Source: an uncultured Alphaproteobacteria bacterium (GTDB lineage: Bacteria > Pseudomonadota > Alphaproteobacteria > Methylaequorales > Methylaequoraceae). Taken from it: DNA of 60,655 nt. Positions 37,308 through 46,416 of the stretch are shown here, piece by piece. Both the position numbers and the translations under genes were made by a program. Within the stretch, counting starts at the first letter, position 1, and each line of letters begins with the position of its first letter. The notes under the pieces are model-generated. The model searched no databases and was not told where the DNA came from. It was given only the letters and a program-made list of their open reading frames with translations. The stretch covers positions 1-60,655 of the forward strand of contig CABZJY010000007.1 of NCBI GenBank assembly GCA_902526175.1. Reading direction: 5' to 3'.

Positions 37308-37793
37308 CTAATCTCTGAAATTTATAAATTGTAATGGTATACTATAATTAGATGATTTAATTAATTCAATACACTCTTGAAGCATATCTCTTTTTTTTCC
37401 ACTTACTCTCATCTCCTCACCTCTAATCTCAACTTGAACTTTTAATTTTGAAGATTTGATATCTTTGTTTATATTTTTTGAAATATCATGTGAAATCCCT
37501 TGCTTTATATTAACTTTTTGTTTTACCAATCCTCCAGCAGCATCTTCAATTTTTTGAAATTCAAGAAATCCAGTGTCTACTTTTCTTCTTACACAGTATG
37601 TTCTCAATATCTGTTGAACTTGATCTATTTTGTAATTATCATCACTTATCATTTCAATTAAATCATTTTCTCTTTTTATTTCAGATTTAGATTCTTTAAA
37701 ATCATATCTATTAGAAATTTCTTTTAAAGCTCCATTAATGGCATTATCAATTTCTGCTAAGTTAGTTTTTGAGACAATATCAAATGACGGCAT
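37308..37793 (-). CDS. yajQ: YajQ-family nucleotide-binding protein
   Basis: 161 residues, the typical length. MPSFDIVSKTNLAEIDNAINGALKEI opens with the family pattern, then NRYDFK, and a second ferredoxin-like half with KVQVEIRGEEMRVSGKKRDMLQ. Family members bind cyclic di-GMP and related ligands or RNA. Divergent from the aldehyde dehydrogenase gene. Confidence 0.95.
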   Translation of the reverse strand: MPSFDIVSKTNLAEIDNAINGALKEISNRYDFKESKSEIKRENDLIEMISDDNYKIDQVQQILRTYCVRRKVDTGFLEFQKIEDAAGGLVKQKVNIKQGISHDISKNINKDIKSSKLKVQVEIRGEEMRVSGKKRDMLQECIELIKSSNYSIPLQFINFRD

Positions 37794-37860
37794 GTATACT
37801 CATTTTTAAAAAATATAATTTATTCTATATTTTTTTTTTTCAAATTCTATAATTATTATT

Positions 37861-39243
37861 ATGAAAAATCTAGATGTCCGAAATCCATGGGACAATAAAG
37901 TATTTGATACAATTAAAACTGAAAGCGAAAAGGAAATTGAAACTAAGCTTTCTGCTGCTTATGATATCATTAAAAAAAAAAAATTTATTTCTATTTATAA
38001 AAGAATTGAAATTTTAGAAAATCTTAAAGATTTAATAAAAAAAAACTATGATAAACTTGTTCTTCAAGCGTCAAAAGAAGGCGGAAAAATAATTTCTGAT
38101 TCCTCTATTGAAATTACAAGAGGAATTGACGGTGTAAATTCTTGTATTGAAACTCTTAGAACTGAAGCAGGACATGTGATTCCGATGAATTTAAACCGAG
38201 CTTCTGCTAACCGTCTCGCCTTTACTCAAAAAGAGCCGATAGGATTAGTACTAGCTATAAGTGCGTTTAATCATCCCTTTAATTTGATAATTCATCAAGC
38301 AATTCCTGCCATTGCAGTTGGGTGCCCAGTGATTGTTAAACCAGCTGAGGATACACCTCTTTCCTGTAGGGCTCTTATTGAATTATTATATGAATCTGGT
38401 TTACCTAGTGAATATTGCCAGATGATAATACCAGAATCTATTGAAATCGCAACTAGAGTAGTTTCGGATAACAGAGTAGCATTTTTATCTTTTATTGGTT
38501 CTAGTAAAGTAGGTTGGTATTTAAAAACCAAACTATCTCCTGGGGCTAGATGTGCATTAGAACACGGAGGCATGGCTCCTCTATTCCTAGAGAGAGATGC
38601 AAATGTTGACAATGCTATAAAAAGTATCACACGTGCTGGTTTTTATCATGCAGGCCAAGTTTGTGTTTCAGTACAAAAAGTTTTTGTTCAAAAAAATATT
38701 TTGAAGAAATTTCAAGAAAATTTAGTAGATTCTGTGAATAAAATCAAAGTTGGAAACCAGCTACATAAAGACACAGATGTTGGCCCTTTGATAAGACCTA
38801 GAGAAGTAGACCGTATTGATGAGTGGGTTCAAGATTCAATTAAAAATGGTTCAACTTTGTTAACTGGTGGTAAAAAATTTTCTGAAACATGTTATTACCC
38901 AACTTTGTTACTTAATCCGTCTGACCAAGATCTAGTATCTAAAAAAGAAGTTTTTGGTCCAGTTGTATGTATTTATGAATATGAAAGTTTAGATGAAGCT
39001 ATTAAAAGAGTAAATGAGTATGATGTAGCTTTTCAAACAGGTATTTTTACAAATGATCTAGATAAATGCCTTAAATTTTATAAAAACATAGACGCTTCAG
39101 CTGTTTTTCATAATGAACATACTGCATTTAGAGTTGATTGGATGCCTTTTACCGGTCTAAAAACATCTGGACATGGAGTTGGTGGAATTAAATACACAAT
39201 GGATGATATGCAAATTGAAAAAATGTTAGTTTTAAAAAGTTAA
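37861..39243 (+). CDS. NAD(P)-dependent aldehyde dehydrogenase
   Basis: 460 residues. NAD-binding AISAFNHPFNL and KPAEDTPLS, FIGSSKVG near residue 215, general-base Glu in ALEHGG near residue 238, catalytic Cys in AGQVCVS near residue 272, and KEVFGPVV near residue 364. It oxidises an aldehyde to the acid. It is followed after 14 bases, with a GGAG ribosome site, by an acetolactate-synthase-like gene, so the aldehyde may be the product of the latter's decarboxylation reaction (inference). Confidence 0.92.
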   Translation: MKNLDVRNPWDNKVFDTIKTESEKEIETKLSAAYDIIKKKKFISIYKRIEILENLKDLIKKNYDKLVLQASKEGGKIISDSSIEITRGIDGVNSCIETLRTEAGHVIPMNLNRASANRLAFTQKEPIGLVLAISAFNHPFNLIIHQAIPAIAVGCPVIVKPAEDTPLSCRALIELLYESGLPSEYCQMIIPESIEIATRVVSDNRVAFLSFIGSSKVGWYLKTKLSPGARCALEHGGMAPLFLERDANVDNAIKSITRAGFYHAGQVCVSVQKVFVQKNILKKFQENLVDSVNKIKVGNQLHKDTDVGPLIRPREVDRIDEWVQDSIKNGSTLLTGGKKFSETCYYPTLLLNPSDQDLVSKKEVFGPVVCIYEYESLDEAIKRVNEYDVAFQTGIFTNDLDKCLKFYKNIDASAVFHNEHTAFRVDWMPFTGLKTSGHGVGGIKYTMDDMQIEKMLVLKS

Positions 39244-39257
39244 CTTGGAGAAAAATT

Positions 39258-40928
39258 ATGAAAGCTTCTGATTTATTTATTAAATGTCTTGAAAATGAAG
39301 GCGTAGAAAGAATTTTTGGTGTACCCGGTGAAGAAAATGCTGATTTTATGATGTCTTTAAAAAAAAGCAGAAAAATTAAATTTGTATTGTGTAGGCATGA
39401 ACAAGCGGCAGCTTTTATGGCGGACGTATACGGAAGACTTACTGGTAAGGCAGGAGTTTGTCTTTCTACATTAGGTCCAGGTGTCACTAACTTAATAACT
39501 GGATTGGCTGATGCAAACATGGATTATGCACCTGTGGTTGCAATTATAGGACAAGGTTCTACGGAAAGACTCCATAAAGAAAGTCACCAAATTATGGATT
39601 CTATAAGTATGTTACAACCGGTTTCAAAATGGGCACAAACGATTTTTAAAGCATCAAATATTACTGAAGTAATTAGAAAAGCATTTAAGGTTGCAGAAAC
39701 AGAAAAACCAGGTGTTACAGTAATTGAATTACCAGAAGATATTGCTAAAGAAGAAGTTAATGATATTCCTATTACACCTACACTTATTAGAAGACCTGCA
39801 GCTGATAATAGGGCAATTTCTGATGCATTAGATTTAATCTTAGCATCTAAAAATCCTATTATACTTGCAGGAAATGGAACAATAAGAAAAAGAGCATCTA
39901 ATAGACTCAGAGTTCTTACAAAAAATTTAGGTATTGGAGTAATTAATACGTTTATGGGTAAAGGCTCAATTTCAATGGATGATGAGCATTGTTTATTTAC
40001 AATAGGTTTAGGAAGTGGAGACTATAATAACCTTGCCATTGATGAATCTGATTTGGTAATTGCTGCTGGTTATGATTTAGTTGAATATAGTCCGTCTGCA
40101 TGGAATAGAATAGAAAAAGGTAAAAAGAAAATAATACATATAGATTATACACCTGCAGAAATTGATCGTGATTATCTTCCTAACGTTGAGATTGTGTCTG
40201 ACTTAGCTGGAGCACTTTATCAAATTAATAAAGCATTGATTGAAAGAACAGGGAGACAAAACCTGCCCTTATTTGATATTAAATCTAGAAAAAAACTACG
40301 AGATTTAATGCAAAATGATCTTAATCTGGACAATTTAAGTAATTCTTTTCCTATGAAACCCCAAAGAGTACTTGCAGACGTGAAAAAGGTAATGAATGAC
40401 GAAGATATTGTTTTGGCTGACGTTGGTGCACACAAAATGTGGGTGGCAAGAGAATACAATTGTGTAAACCCAAATACTTGTTTAATTTCTAACGGTTTTT
40501 GTACAATGGGATTTGCCTTACCGGGGTCAATTGGCGCTAAAATGGCTTTTCCAGAAAAAAAAATTATTTCAATTAATGGAGATGCTGGATTCTTAATGAA
40601 TGTTCAAGATCTAGAAACAGCAGTAAGACACAAAATCAATGTCGTAGCTCTAGTTTGGCTGGATGGAGAATATGGACTTATAAAATGGAAACAGCAGGTT
40701 AACTTTGATGGAGAACATTCTGATTTAAAATTTAATAATCCAGATTTTGAATCATTAGGAAAGTCTTTCGGAATGTGGGGTAAAACAATTAAATCACCTG
40801 ATGAGCTTATTCCTTCAATTGAAGAAGCGTTTAATCAATCTGGTCCTGCAATTATAGGAATTCCAATAAATTATTCAGAAAATATGAGATTAACTAAAAG
40901 ACTAGGAAAAGTTTCTGCTTTAATCTAA
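39258..40928 (+). CDS. Thiamine-diphosphate enzyme, acetolactate-synthase-like (catabolic type)
   Basis: 556 residues covering Pyr, central and PP domains. Catalytic Glu in RHEQAAAFMADVYGRL near residue 48; ThDP/Mg site NGDAGFLMNVQDLETAV through LVWLDGEYG near residue 435-470. No regulatory subunit gene is adjacent, as expected for the FAD-independent AlsS-like or sulfo/oxalyl-type relatives. It could form acetolactate from pyruvate or decarboxylate another 2-oxo acid. Paired with the aldehyde dehydrogenase. Confidence 0.85.
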   Translation: MKASDLFIKCLENEGVERIFGVPGEENADFMMSLKKSRKIKFVLCRHEQAAAFMADVYGRLTGKAGVCLSTLGPGVTNLITGLADANMDYAPVVAIIGQGSTERLHKESHQIMDSISMLQPVSKWAQTIFKASNITEVIRKAFKVAETEKPGVTVIELPEDIAKEEVNDIPITPTLIRRPAADNRAISDALDLILASKNPIILAGNGTIRKRASNRLRVLTKNLGIGVINTFMGKGSISMDDEHCLFTIGLGSGDYNNLAIDESDLVIAAGYDLVEYSPSAWNRIEKGKKKIIHIDYTPAEIDRDYLPNVEIVSDLAGALYQINKALIERTGRQNLPLFDIKSRKKLRDLMQNDLNLDNLSNSFPMKPQRVLADVKKVMNDEDIVLADVGAHKMWVAREYNCVNPNTCLISNGFCTMGFALPGSIGAKMAFPEKKIISINGDAGFLMNVQDLETAVRHKINVVALVWLDGEYGLIKWKQQVNFDGEHSDLKFNNPDFESLGKSFGMWGKTIKSPDELIPSIEEAFNQSGPAIIGIPINYSENMRLTKRLGKVSALI

Positions 40929-41236
40929 TGCTTAAATTTTTTCTTATATATGTATGTATTTATTATTTATTTTCTTATAATTTAAACAATTTATACGCCG
41001 ACGAAATTTGTAAACTTTACAATATAAAAACATTAAATCAACTTAAAGAAAAAAGAAAGATTTGCAAAAAAAACACTAAAATTCTGATCAGCTATGACCA
41101 AACACTAGAACCTGAAATTTTAATTGGAATGCTTTGTGATTTAAAATACAACGTAATACATAATAATAACAAAAACATAATTAACACTAGAAATAAGTCT
41201 AGGAAAATCCTTTGTATCTACAATCCATCTAATTAA
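40928..41236 (+). CDS. Small secreted protein
   Basis: 102 residues, with ATG overlapping the preceding TAA by one base. Signal peptide to about residue 24 (LYADE), then a Lys/Asn-rich mature part with four Cys (ICKLY, KICKK, MLCDL, LCIYN). Convergent with the helicase gene, overlapping by 8 bases. Function unknown. Confidence 0.55.
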   Translation: MLKFFLIYVCIYYLFSYNLNNLYADEICKLYNIKTLNQLKEKRKICKKNTKILISYDQTLEPEILIGMLCDLKYNVIHNNNKNIINTRNKSRKILCIYNPSN

Positions 41237-43046
41237 TTTTGTAATATGGTAATTCTTCGTTATTCGTAACTCCCATAGCTGCAATTCTTTCTACAATTTG
41301 AAGAGCCTTTTGAAACTTTCTTTCATTAATTTCAATAGTATTTTTCATAAAATCTTCACCACAGATTGCAACACCATAATTTGTTTGTACAGGCCTAATT
41401 ACCCTACCCTTTGACAAGCCGTCTGTTAAAGCTGAAAATATAAATTCGTCTTGTTGAACAATTGTAATAGAATTATCGTATAAAAATTCTCTTACTTTTT
41501 TTTCTCCCTGTAAAGTTAAATTCCAGAATTCATTCTCAGTGCTAGTTTGTTCTCCTGATACAAAACTAAATGCTAAACAAAATGACAAAAAAAGTTTTTC
41601 ATAAATATTGGCATCTTTCCAAGCCGAACTTTCCATACTTTTCCAAACAGATACGTTCATTTCTTCGAATATTTTTGGAACTCTATCAAAAAATATTTTA
41701 TGCAAACTATTATCATTTTTTGGCTTTTCTATTAAATCATCTTTGTAAAGATCTTTGTGTGCAAATGATTTACAAACCGGACATTGACTATCAGATTTTA
41801 ATTTTTGTTTGTAGACATAAGAACACCTGTTTCCGTCCTCAAGCAATCCTTCGCATAGTAGATATGTAAAATCTCTATTTTCAGTATATTTTTGTTTACT
41901 TACCCAATTAAATCTATTTTTAAATTCTAAGTAAGACTTTCTATGATTCCATAGTTTCCAAGCTAATTTTTCAACAGGACCAAATGTTAAATAATTAGAG
42001 CTTACATCAATTACGACACATGAATCTTTGTTCTTAGCTGATCTTAATCCTCTTCCAACAGATTGTCCCCAAAATACTTTTGATAAAGTTGGTCGTAGAT
42101 GTACAATTATATTACAATTAGGATTATCCCATCCCTCTGACAATACGCCTACAGATATTAAACATTCTAATTTTCCTGATTCATGATTACTTAGAATTTC
42201 CAATCTCTTTTTTAGAGGAGTTTTTGCTGTAATTAGTTCAACACTTAAGTTTAAGCTTTTAACAGCCTCAAGCGTTTTTTCTGCAACAACAATATCTGGA
42301 CAAAACCAAGCAGAAATTACTTTTTCTTTAATTTGCTTTCTTTCTGATAAGTAAATTCTACAGGCATATTCTATCATTGAGGAATTTATTATTGCATTTG
42401 CTAATTGTTCAACAGGAAAGTCTCCAGTAGAAATATCCAAATCGTGATGGTCAAAGTCGTGTACAAAGAATGGCTTGTAAATAGCTGGTACTAATACTTT
42501 TTCCTTAATCAGTTCTTCTATATCTGCGCAATCTATTATAGCATCAAATGCTAAACCAAGTTGATCTTTTTGATCGCCTGTTCTTCTCTCGGGTGAAGCC
42601 GTTAACCCCAATAATTTTGATTTATCATTGTTAATTTTGTCAAATTCATCCAATAATTCTTTATATGCTTGCCCATTTGGAGAAACTCTATGTGCTTCAT
42701 CTATAATTAATAAATCACAAGTTTTTATAGCTTTAATAAGAAAATCTCTAGATCTTAGATTTGTGGAAATTAAAATATCATAATTTTCAAAAGCTTTTCC
42801 GGTTTCAGAAAGTCCTAATTTTTTTACTTTGTGTTTACTGGATAAACCTCTTTCAAGTTGTTCAAGTAAAACTAACCTATGGCACAATACTACGACTTTT
42901 TTATTTTTATAAAATTTATCAATGATTTCACTGGCTAATACTGTTTTACCTGCTCCAGTAGGTGCTTTTAAAATGAATTTCCTGTAATTTTTTACAATAT
43001 CAGGAAATTCGTCAATAACTTTTTGCTGCCATCTTCTTAATTTCAT
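41229..43046 (-). CDS. Superfamily 2 DEAD/DEAH-box helicase with zinc-binding C-terminal region
   Basis: 605 residues. Q-like motif RRWQQKVID at the start, Walker A KAPTGAGKT near residue 27, DEAH (LIIDEAHR near residue 115), GLTASPERR, and the motif VI region WGQSVGRGLRS near residue 330. A likely zinc site, CEGLLEDGNRC and CPVCK, follows around residues 400-440. It resembles SSL2/type III restriction-like helicases found alone in chromosomes and probably acts in DNA repair or defence. No methylase is adjacent. Confidence 0.88.
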   Translation of the reverse strand: MKLRRWQQKVIDEFPDIVKNYRKFILKAPTGAGKTVLASEIIDKFYKNKKVVVLCHRLVLLEQLERGLSSKHKVKKLGLSETGKAFENYDILISTNLRSRDFLIKAIKTCDLLIIDEAHRVSPNGQAYKELLDEFDKINNDKSKLLGLTASPERRTGDQKDQLGLAFDAIIDCADIEELIKEKVLVPAIYKPFFVHDFDHHDLDISTGDFPVEQLANAIINSSMIEYACRIYLSERKQIKEKVISAWFCPDIVVAEKTLEAVKSLNLSVELITAKTPLKKRLEILSNHESGKLECLISVGVLSEGWDNPNCNIIVHLRPTLSKVFWGQSVGRGLRSAKNKDSCVVIDVSSNYLTFGPVEKLAWKLWNHRKSYLEFKNRFNWVSKQKYTENRDFTYLLCEGLLEDGNRCSYVYKQKLKSDSQCPVCKSFAHKDLYKDDLIEKPKNDNSLHKIFFDRVPKIFEEMNVSVWKSMESSAWKDANIYEKLFLSFCLAFSFVSGEQTSTENEFWNLTLQGEKKVREFLYDNSITIVQQDEFIFSALTDGLSKGRVIRPVQTNYGVAICGEDFMKNTIEINERKFQKALQIVERIAAMGVTNNEELPYYKIN

Positions 43047-43126
43047 TGGAGAATAATAATAATATATTTTTTATTGATTATCCATAGTGATTTATGTAAT
43101 AACTATGTTGCTTAATAAAAGGTTAT

Positions 43127-43522
43127 ATGTTAATAAATCTTCTCAAATCCAAGTTGCATCGCGTAAATATTACTAATGTTCATCATGATTATGAAGGTTC
43201 CTGTGCTATTGACGAACATTTATTAAATTCAGCAAAAATTCATGAATATGAGATGTTACATATATACAATTTAGAAAATGGAAAACGATTCACTACTTAT
43301 GCAATAAAAGCTGAAAAAAATTCGGGAATTATTTCCTTAAATGGAGCTGCCTCTTTCATGGGTGATGTGGGTAACAAGCTAATTATATGCACATATGCAG
43401 AAATTGATTCAGACTTAGCCCACCTACATAAACCAACACTTGTATATTTTAAAGAAAATTCTAACGAAATTAATAAAATCGGCACAAAAATTGATACTCA
43501 AAAACAAGTAATAAAAACGTAG
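43127..43522 (+). CDS. panD: Aspartate 1-decarboxylase proenzyme
   Basis: 131 residues. Self-cleavage site Gly24-Ser25 in YEGSCAID yields the pyruvoyl group; other family residues: LHRVNITN (Lys9-type region), NLENGKRFTTYAI, and ISLNGAASFMGDVGN. Makes beta-alanine for pantothenate. Divergent from the helicase. Confidence 0.96.
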   Translation: MLINLLKSKLHRVNITNVHHDYEGSCAIDEHLLNSAKIHEYEMLHIYNLENGKRFTTYAIKAEKNSGIISLNGAASFMGDVGNKLIICTYAEIDSDLAHLHKPTLVYFKENSNEINKIGTKIDTQKQVIKT

Positions 43523-43546
43523 TCGTAAAACTTAGGAGTTTAAGAA

Positions 43547-43756
43547 ATGTCAAGAAGTATGTGGATTATTGTTATATTAATTTTAATTAGTACTATTTTA
43601 TCGTTTTGGTACTCAAAAAATAGAGAAACACCAGATTGGATGAAATGCAAAGAATCACTTTTTGATCAGGTTGTTTTTAAGAAATGTACACCAAGTCAAT
43701 TCATGAGTCCAAAAGATAGTTTTGAAAAGCCTACCGATAATTCAGTAAATGAATAA
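43547..43756 (+). CDS. Small single-pass membrane protein upstream of the hpnH-like gene
   Basis: 69 residues after a TTAGGAG ribosome site. N-terminal membrane helix (WIIVILILISTILSFWY), then a polar tail with two Cys (MKCKESLFDQVVFKKC). Its end overlaps the start of the hpnH-like gene by 8 bases, so the two are probably coupled. No family recognised. Confidence 0.6.
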   Translation: MSRSMWIIVILILISTILSFWYSKNRETPDWMKCKESLFDQVVFKKCTPSQFMSPKDSFEKPTDNSVNE

Positions 43757-44864
43757 TTCAATTTTCCAGCAGTTTAAGATTTCGTCTTACATTATGAGTC
43801 AAAAACTTAATAATGTAAAAAGATATCCATTAGTATTGATGCTAGAACCTAAATTTCGTTCTAACCTAAAAAGTCCATTGTGTGGAAAAACAGATTATCC
43901 TGATGCTGCTTTAGATGAGTATTTGAGTCCCGAGAGATGTTTTTATGCGTTAAAAGAATGCGGAGCCCCAGTTGTTGCAATAGCAGGTGGAGAACCTCTT
44001 TTACACGATGACATGCCAGAAATTGTTGAAGGACTCATAAAAAGAAAAAAATTTGTTTATTTATGTACTAATGGACTCTTAATTAATAGGTGTATTTATG
44101 ACTACATACCAAGTAAATACTTTTATTGGTCTGTTGAATTAGACGGGTTGCAAGAAGATCATGACAAGATTGTAGATAAACAAGGTGCATTTGAAGAAGC
44201 AGTTTCGGGAATTAGGTATGCAAAAAGTAGAGATTTTAATGTAACAGTAAATTGTACTCTTTATTTACATCAAAGAACTAAATCTATTATTGAATTTTTT
44301 AATTTTTTAACAAATGATCTAAAAGTTGATGGCATAAATATTTCACCATCTTATCCCTATGAGAGAGCGAGTGATCAAGATCATTTTTTAAGTAGAGAAA
44401 ATACAAAGAGAATTTTTAGAGCTATTTTTTTATCTAAAAAATTTAAGAAATGGAAATTGAACCACACACCCTTTTATTTGGATTTTTTGGCTGGTAACCA
44501 ATCATATTATTGCAAACCATGGTCAAACCCTACATTCAATATTTTTGGTTGGCAGAAACCATGTTTTCATTTAAATGAAGGATACTATAAAACATTTCAA
44601 GAATTAATGGAAAAAACACTATGGGACCAGTATGGAACAGGGAGTTATGAAAAATGTGCCGATTGTATGACACATTGTGGTTATGAGGGAGCTGCAATAG
44701 AAGATATGTATGAACGACCATTTAAGGCTCTTTCAAAAAAACTGTTTGGTATAAAAACTAGGGGACCCATGTTACCAGAGATAAATTTAAAAGATGCTAG
44801 GCCTGCTGAAGATGTATATGATAGATTAGTTGAAAGCAAAATGTATGAACTAGACCTTATGTAA
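43749..44864 (+). CDS. hpnH: HpnH-like radical SAM homologue with a degenerate cluster motif
   Basis: 371 residues, close to HpnH (adenosylhopene synthase) throughout: KRYPLVLMLEP, CGAPVVAIAGGEPLLH, FVYLCTNGLL, YERASDQDHFL, LDFLAGNQSYYC, YGTGSYEKCADCMTHCG and RGPMLPEI. HpnH joins an adenosyl group to a hopene via the radical SAM motif CxxxCxxC. Here that motif reads SNLKSPLC: Ser38 (TCT, 43860-43862) and Ser42 (AGT, 43872-43874) replace the first two cysteines and only Cys45 remains. Each change is one base from TGT. Without the cluster normal radical chemistry should be lost, yet the rest is well conserved. Confidence 0.88.
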   Translation: MNNSIFQQFKISSYIMSQKLNNVKRYPLVLMLEPKFRSNLKSPLCGKTDYPDAALDEYLSPERCFYALKECGAPVVAIAGGEPLLHDDMPEIVEGLIKRKKFVYLCTNGLLINRCIYDYIPSKYFYWSVELDGLQEDHDKIVDKQGAFEEAVSGIRYAKSRDFNVTVNCTLYLHQRTKSIIEFFNFLTNDLKVDGINISPSYPYERASDQDHFLSRENTKRIFRAIFLSKKFKKWKLNHTPFYLDFLAGNQSYYCKPWSNPTFNIFGWQKPCFHLNEGYYKTFQELMEKTLWDQYGTGSYEKCADCMTHCGYEGAAIEDMYERPFKALSKKLFGIKTRGPMLPEINLKDARPAEDVYDRLVESKMYELDLM

Positions 44865-44865
44865 T

Positions 44866-45075
44866 CTACTGAATATTCTTCCATTTATTTCCAGTAAATC
44901 TATCGTATGTATAAACATAACCATTCTTTTTCACATGATCATACCTAATAAATTCATAGTTTACAGCAAGAATAATTACAATGAAACTTACCCACGACAG
45001 ATGTATCAGAGTTTTTTTCGCTTTATATAAAGGAAATAACAATTTAAAAACCATCAAATATAAGTTAAATATCAC
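44866..45075 (-). CDS. Small membrane protein
   Basis: 69 residues. One or two hydrophobic segments (SWVSFIVIILAVNYEFI near residue 28), then a tail YVYTYDRFTGNKWKNIQ that looks like a small conserved 'DRFTG' motif. Converges with the hpnH-like gene. No family recognised. Confidence 0.45.
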   Translation of the reverse strand: MIFNLYLMVFKLLFPLYKAKKTLIHLSWVSFIVIILAVNYEFIRYDHVKKNGYVYTYDRFTGNKWKNIQ

Positions 45076-45283
45076 AATCCGCCCCGAAATTAAAATAACT
45101 TTGAATTTGTAAAAAAAAATTTATTTAATGTTATAATATAGCACTATATTTTTTTAATTTAAATCTTAATTATAACGATATTAATTTTAATTTGTTTAAA
45201 GTTAATTTAAAAAAATAAAAACTTTACAAAATATTCATCAATATTATTTAATAAGTAGTAAACAATTAAATAAGAGGTGTATT

Positions 45284-45523
45284 ATGAAATTATTTTCATC
45301 ATTAATTTTAGCTTTTTCTCTATTTTTCTTTTCAAACTTGTCTGCTTGTCCTTACAGTGCCATGACTAAAATTGATCAGAAATTAGAGAATCCCTCACAA
45401 TTTACAAAAGAGGATTTAGCTAAGATTATTAATCTAAGAAAACTTGGTGAAGCTGAGTTAAAATTAGGTAATGTTGATAAGTCAGAAGAAATTTTAAATT
45501 CTGCTTTAGCTTTATTTAAATAA
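45284..45523 (+). CDS. Small secreted helical protein
   Basis: 79 residues preceded by an AAGAGGTG ribosome site. Signal peptide to about residue 21 (SNLSA), then a short helical hairpin, RKLGEAELKLGNVDKSEEILNSALALF, that resembles a single TPR unit. It lies 208 bases downstream of the divergent membrane gene, in AT-rich sequence with no other feature. Confidence 0.6.
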   Translation: MKLFSSLILAFSLFFFSNLSACPYSAMTKIDQKLENPSQFTKEDLAKIINLRKLGEAELKLGNVDKSEEILNSALALFK

Positions 45524-45985
45524 TTAATATATTTTTATTGTACCTGTCATACCCATTTCAGAATGTGTTAAATTAGTTTTCTTATCTTTAATATTGCAAA
45601 ACAAATCGTTAAACACACCTGTTTTGACAGGTACAAACCACCATTCTAAACTTTGGCCCGGAAATATTTCTATCTCTTTTATATCCCCTTTTACTTCGGC
45701 GATTTTTTGATTTTTAAAGTTAACTTGTACCTTTCTGGTAAAAATTGATCTTGAGAAGCTATACGAGGTAAAATAATGTTTATATTTACTCTTGTTTTCA
45801 AGAATAAGTTTATATAAAACCCCAGTTTCAAATTCAAGTATGTTAGGCTCATACATATGAGATGAACCATCAATGCTATTAAAATTAACTATCTTTGTAA
45901 TAGGTTTTTGTCTTGTTAAATCACCTTTGCATATTACATCTGAAAATAATGCAAGAGTGAAAAAAAATAGGAAAAAAATTTTCAT
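45524..45985 (-). CDS. Secreted cupredoxin-like protein
   Basis: 153 residues with a signal peptide (to about residue 18). The beta-rich mature part has KYKHYFTS near residue 69 and a C-terminal FCNIKDKKTNLTHSEMGMTG: His, then Cys...His...Met, in the order of a type 1 copper site (cupredoxin fold). The NLTHSEMGM spacing is Cys-x8-His-x3-Met. It may bind copper or carry electrons in the periplasm. Stop codon abuts the convergent secreted gene. Confidence 0.65.
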   Translation of the reverse strand: MKIFFLFFFTLALFSDVICKGDLTRQKPITKIVNFNSIDGSSHMYEPNILEFETGVLYKLILENKSKYKHYFTSYSFSRSIFTRKVQVNFKNQKIAEVKGDIKEIEIFPGQSLEWWFVPVKTGVFNDLFCNIKDKKTNLTHSEMGMTGTIKIY

Positions 45986-46069
45986 AAAAAAGTTAAATAA
46001 TTAAAAAATTGATATATTATCAGATATAAATTTAAAAAATAATAGTAAATATCTTTTTATTTAATATCT

Positions 46070-46145
46070 GCCGGTTTAGCTCAGTTGGTAGAGCAACTGA
46101 TTTGTAATCAGTAGGTCGGGTGTTCGAGTCACCCAACCGGCACCA
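46070..46145 (+). tRNA. tRNA-Thr (anticodon UGU)
   Basis: Starts GCCGGTT and pairs with AACCGGC; D loop AGCTCAGTTGGTAGAGC, anticodon loop TTTGTAA with TGT, T loop TTCGAGTC, discriminator A and encoded CCA. 76 bases. Confidence 0.97.
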
Positions 46146-46202
46146 TTATAATCCAACCTCACATTGACTCTTACTTATTTTTCATGCTATTAAAATTTAC
46201 TT

Positions 46203-46406
46203 ATGATACAAAAGATACTCATTATCATTGGAGTTTTTTTTATTCTTGTAGGTTTATTATATCCCTTTTTAAAAGATTTAGGATTAGGAAGATTACCAGG
46301 TGATATTGTTATAAAAAAAGAAAATTCTTCTTTTTATTTCCCAATTGTTACCTGTATTGTTGTGAGTATAGTCGTTAGTTTGATATTAATGTTTTTTAGA
46401 AAATAA
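46203..46406 (+). CDS. DUF2905 membrane protein
   Basis: 67 residues with two membrane helices and the conserved centre GLGRLPGDIVIKKENSSFYFPI, diagnostic of DUF2905. Function unknown. Lies about 60 bases after tRNA-Thr. Confidence 0.85.
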   Translation: MIQKILIIIGVFFILVGLLYPFLKDLGLGRLPGDIVIKKENSSFYFPIVTCIVVSIVVSLILMFFRK

Positions 46407-46416
46407 CAAAGAAAAC

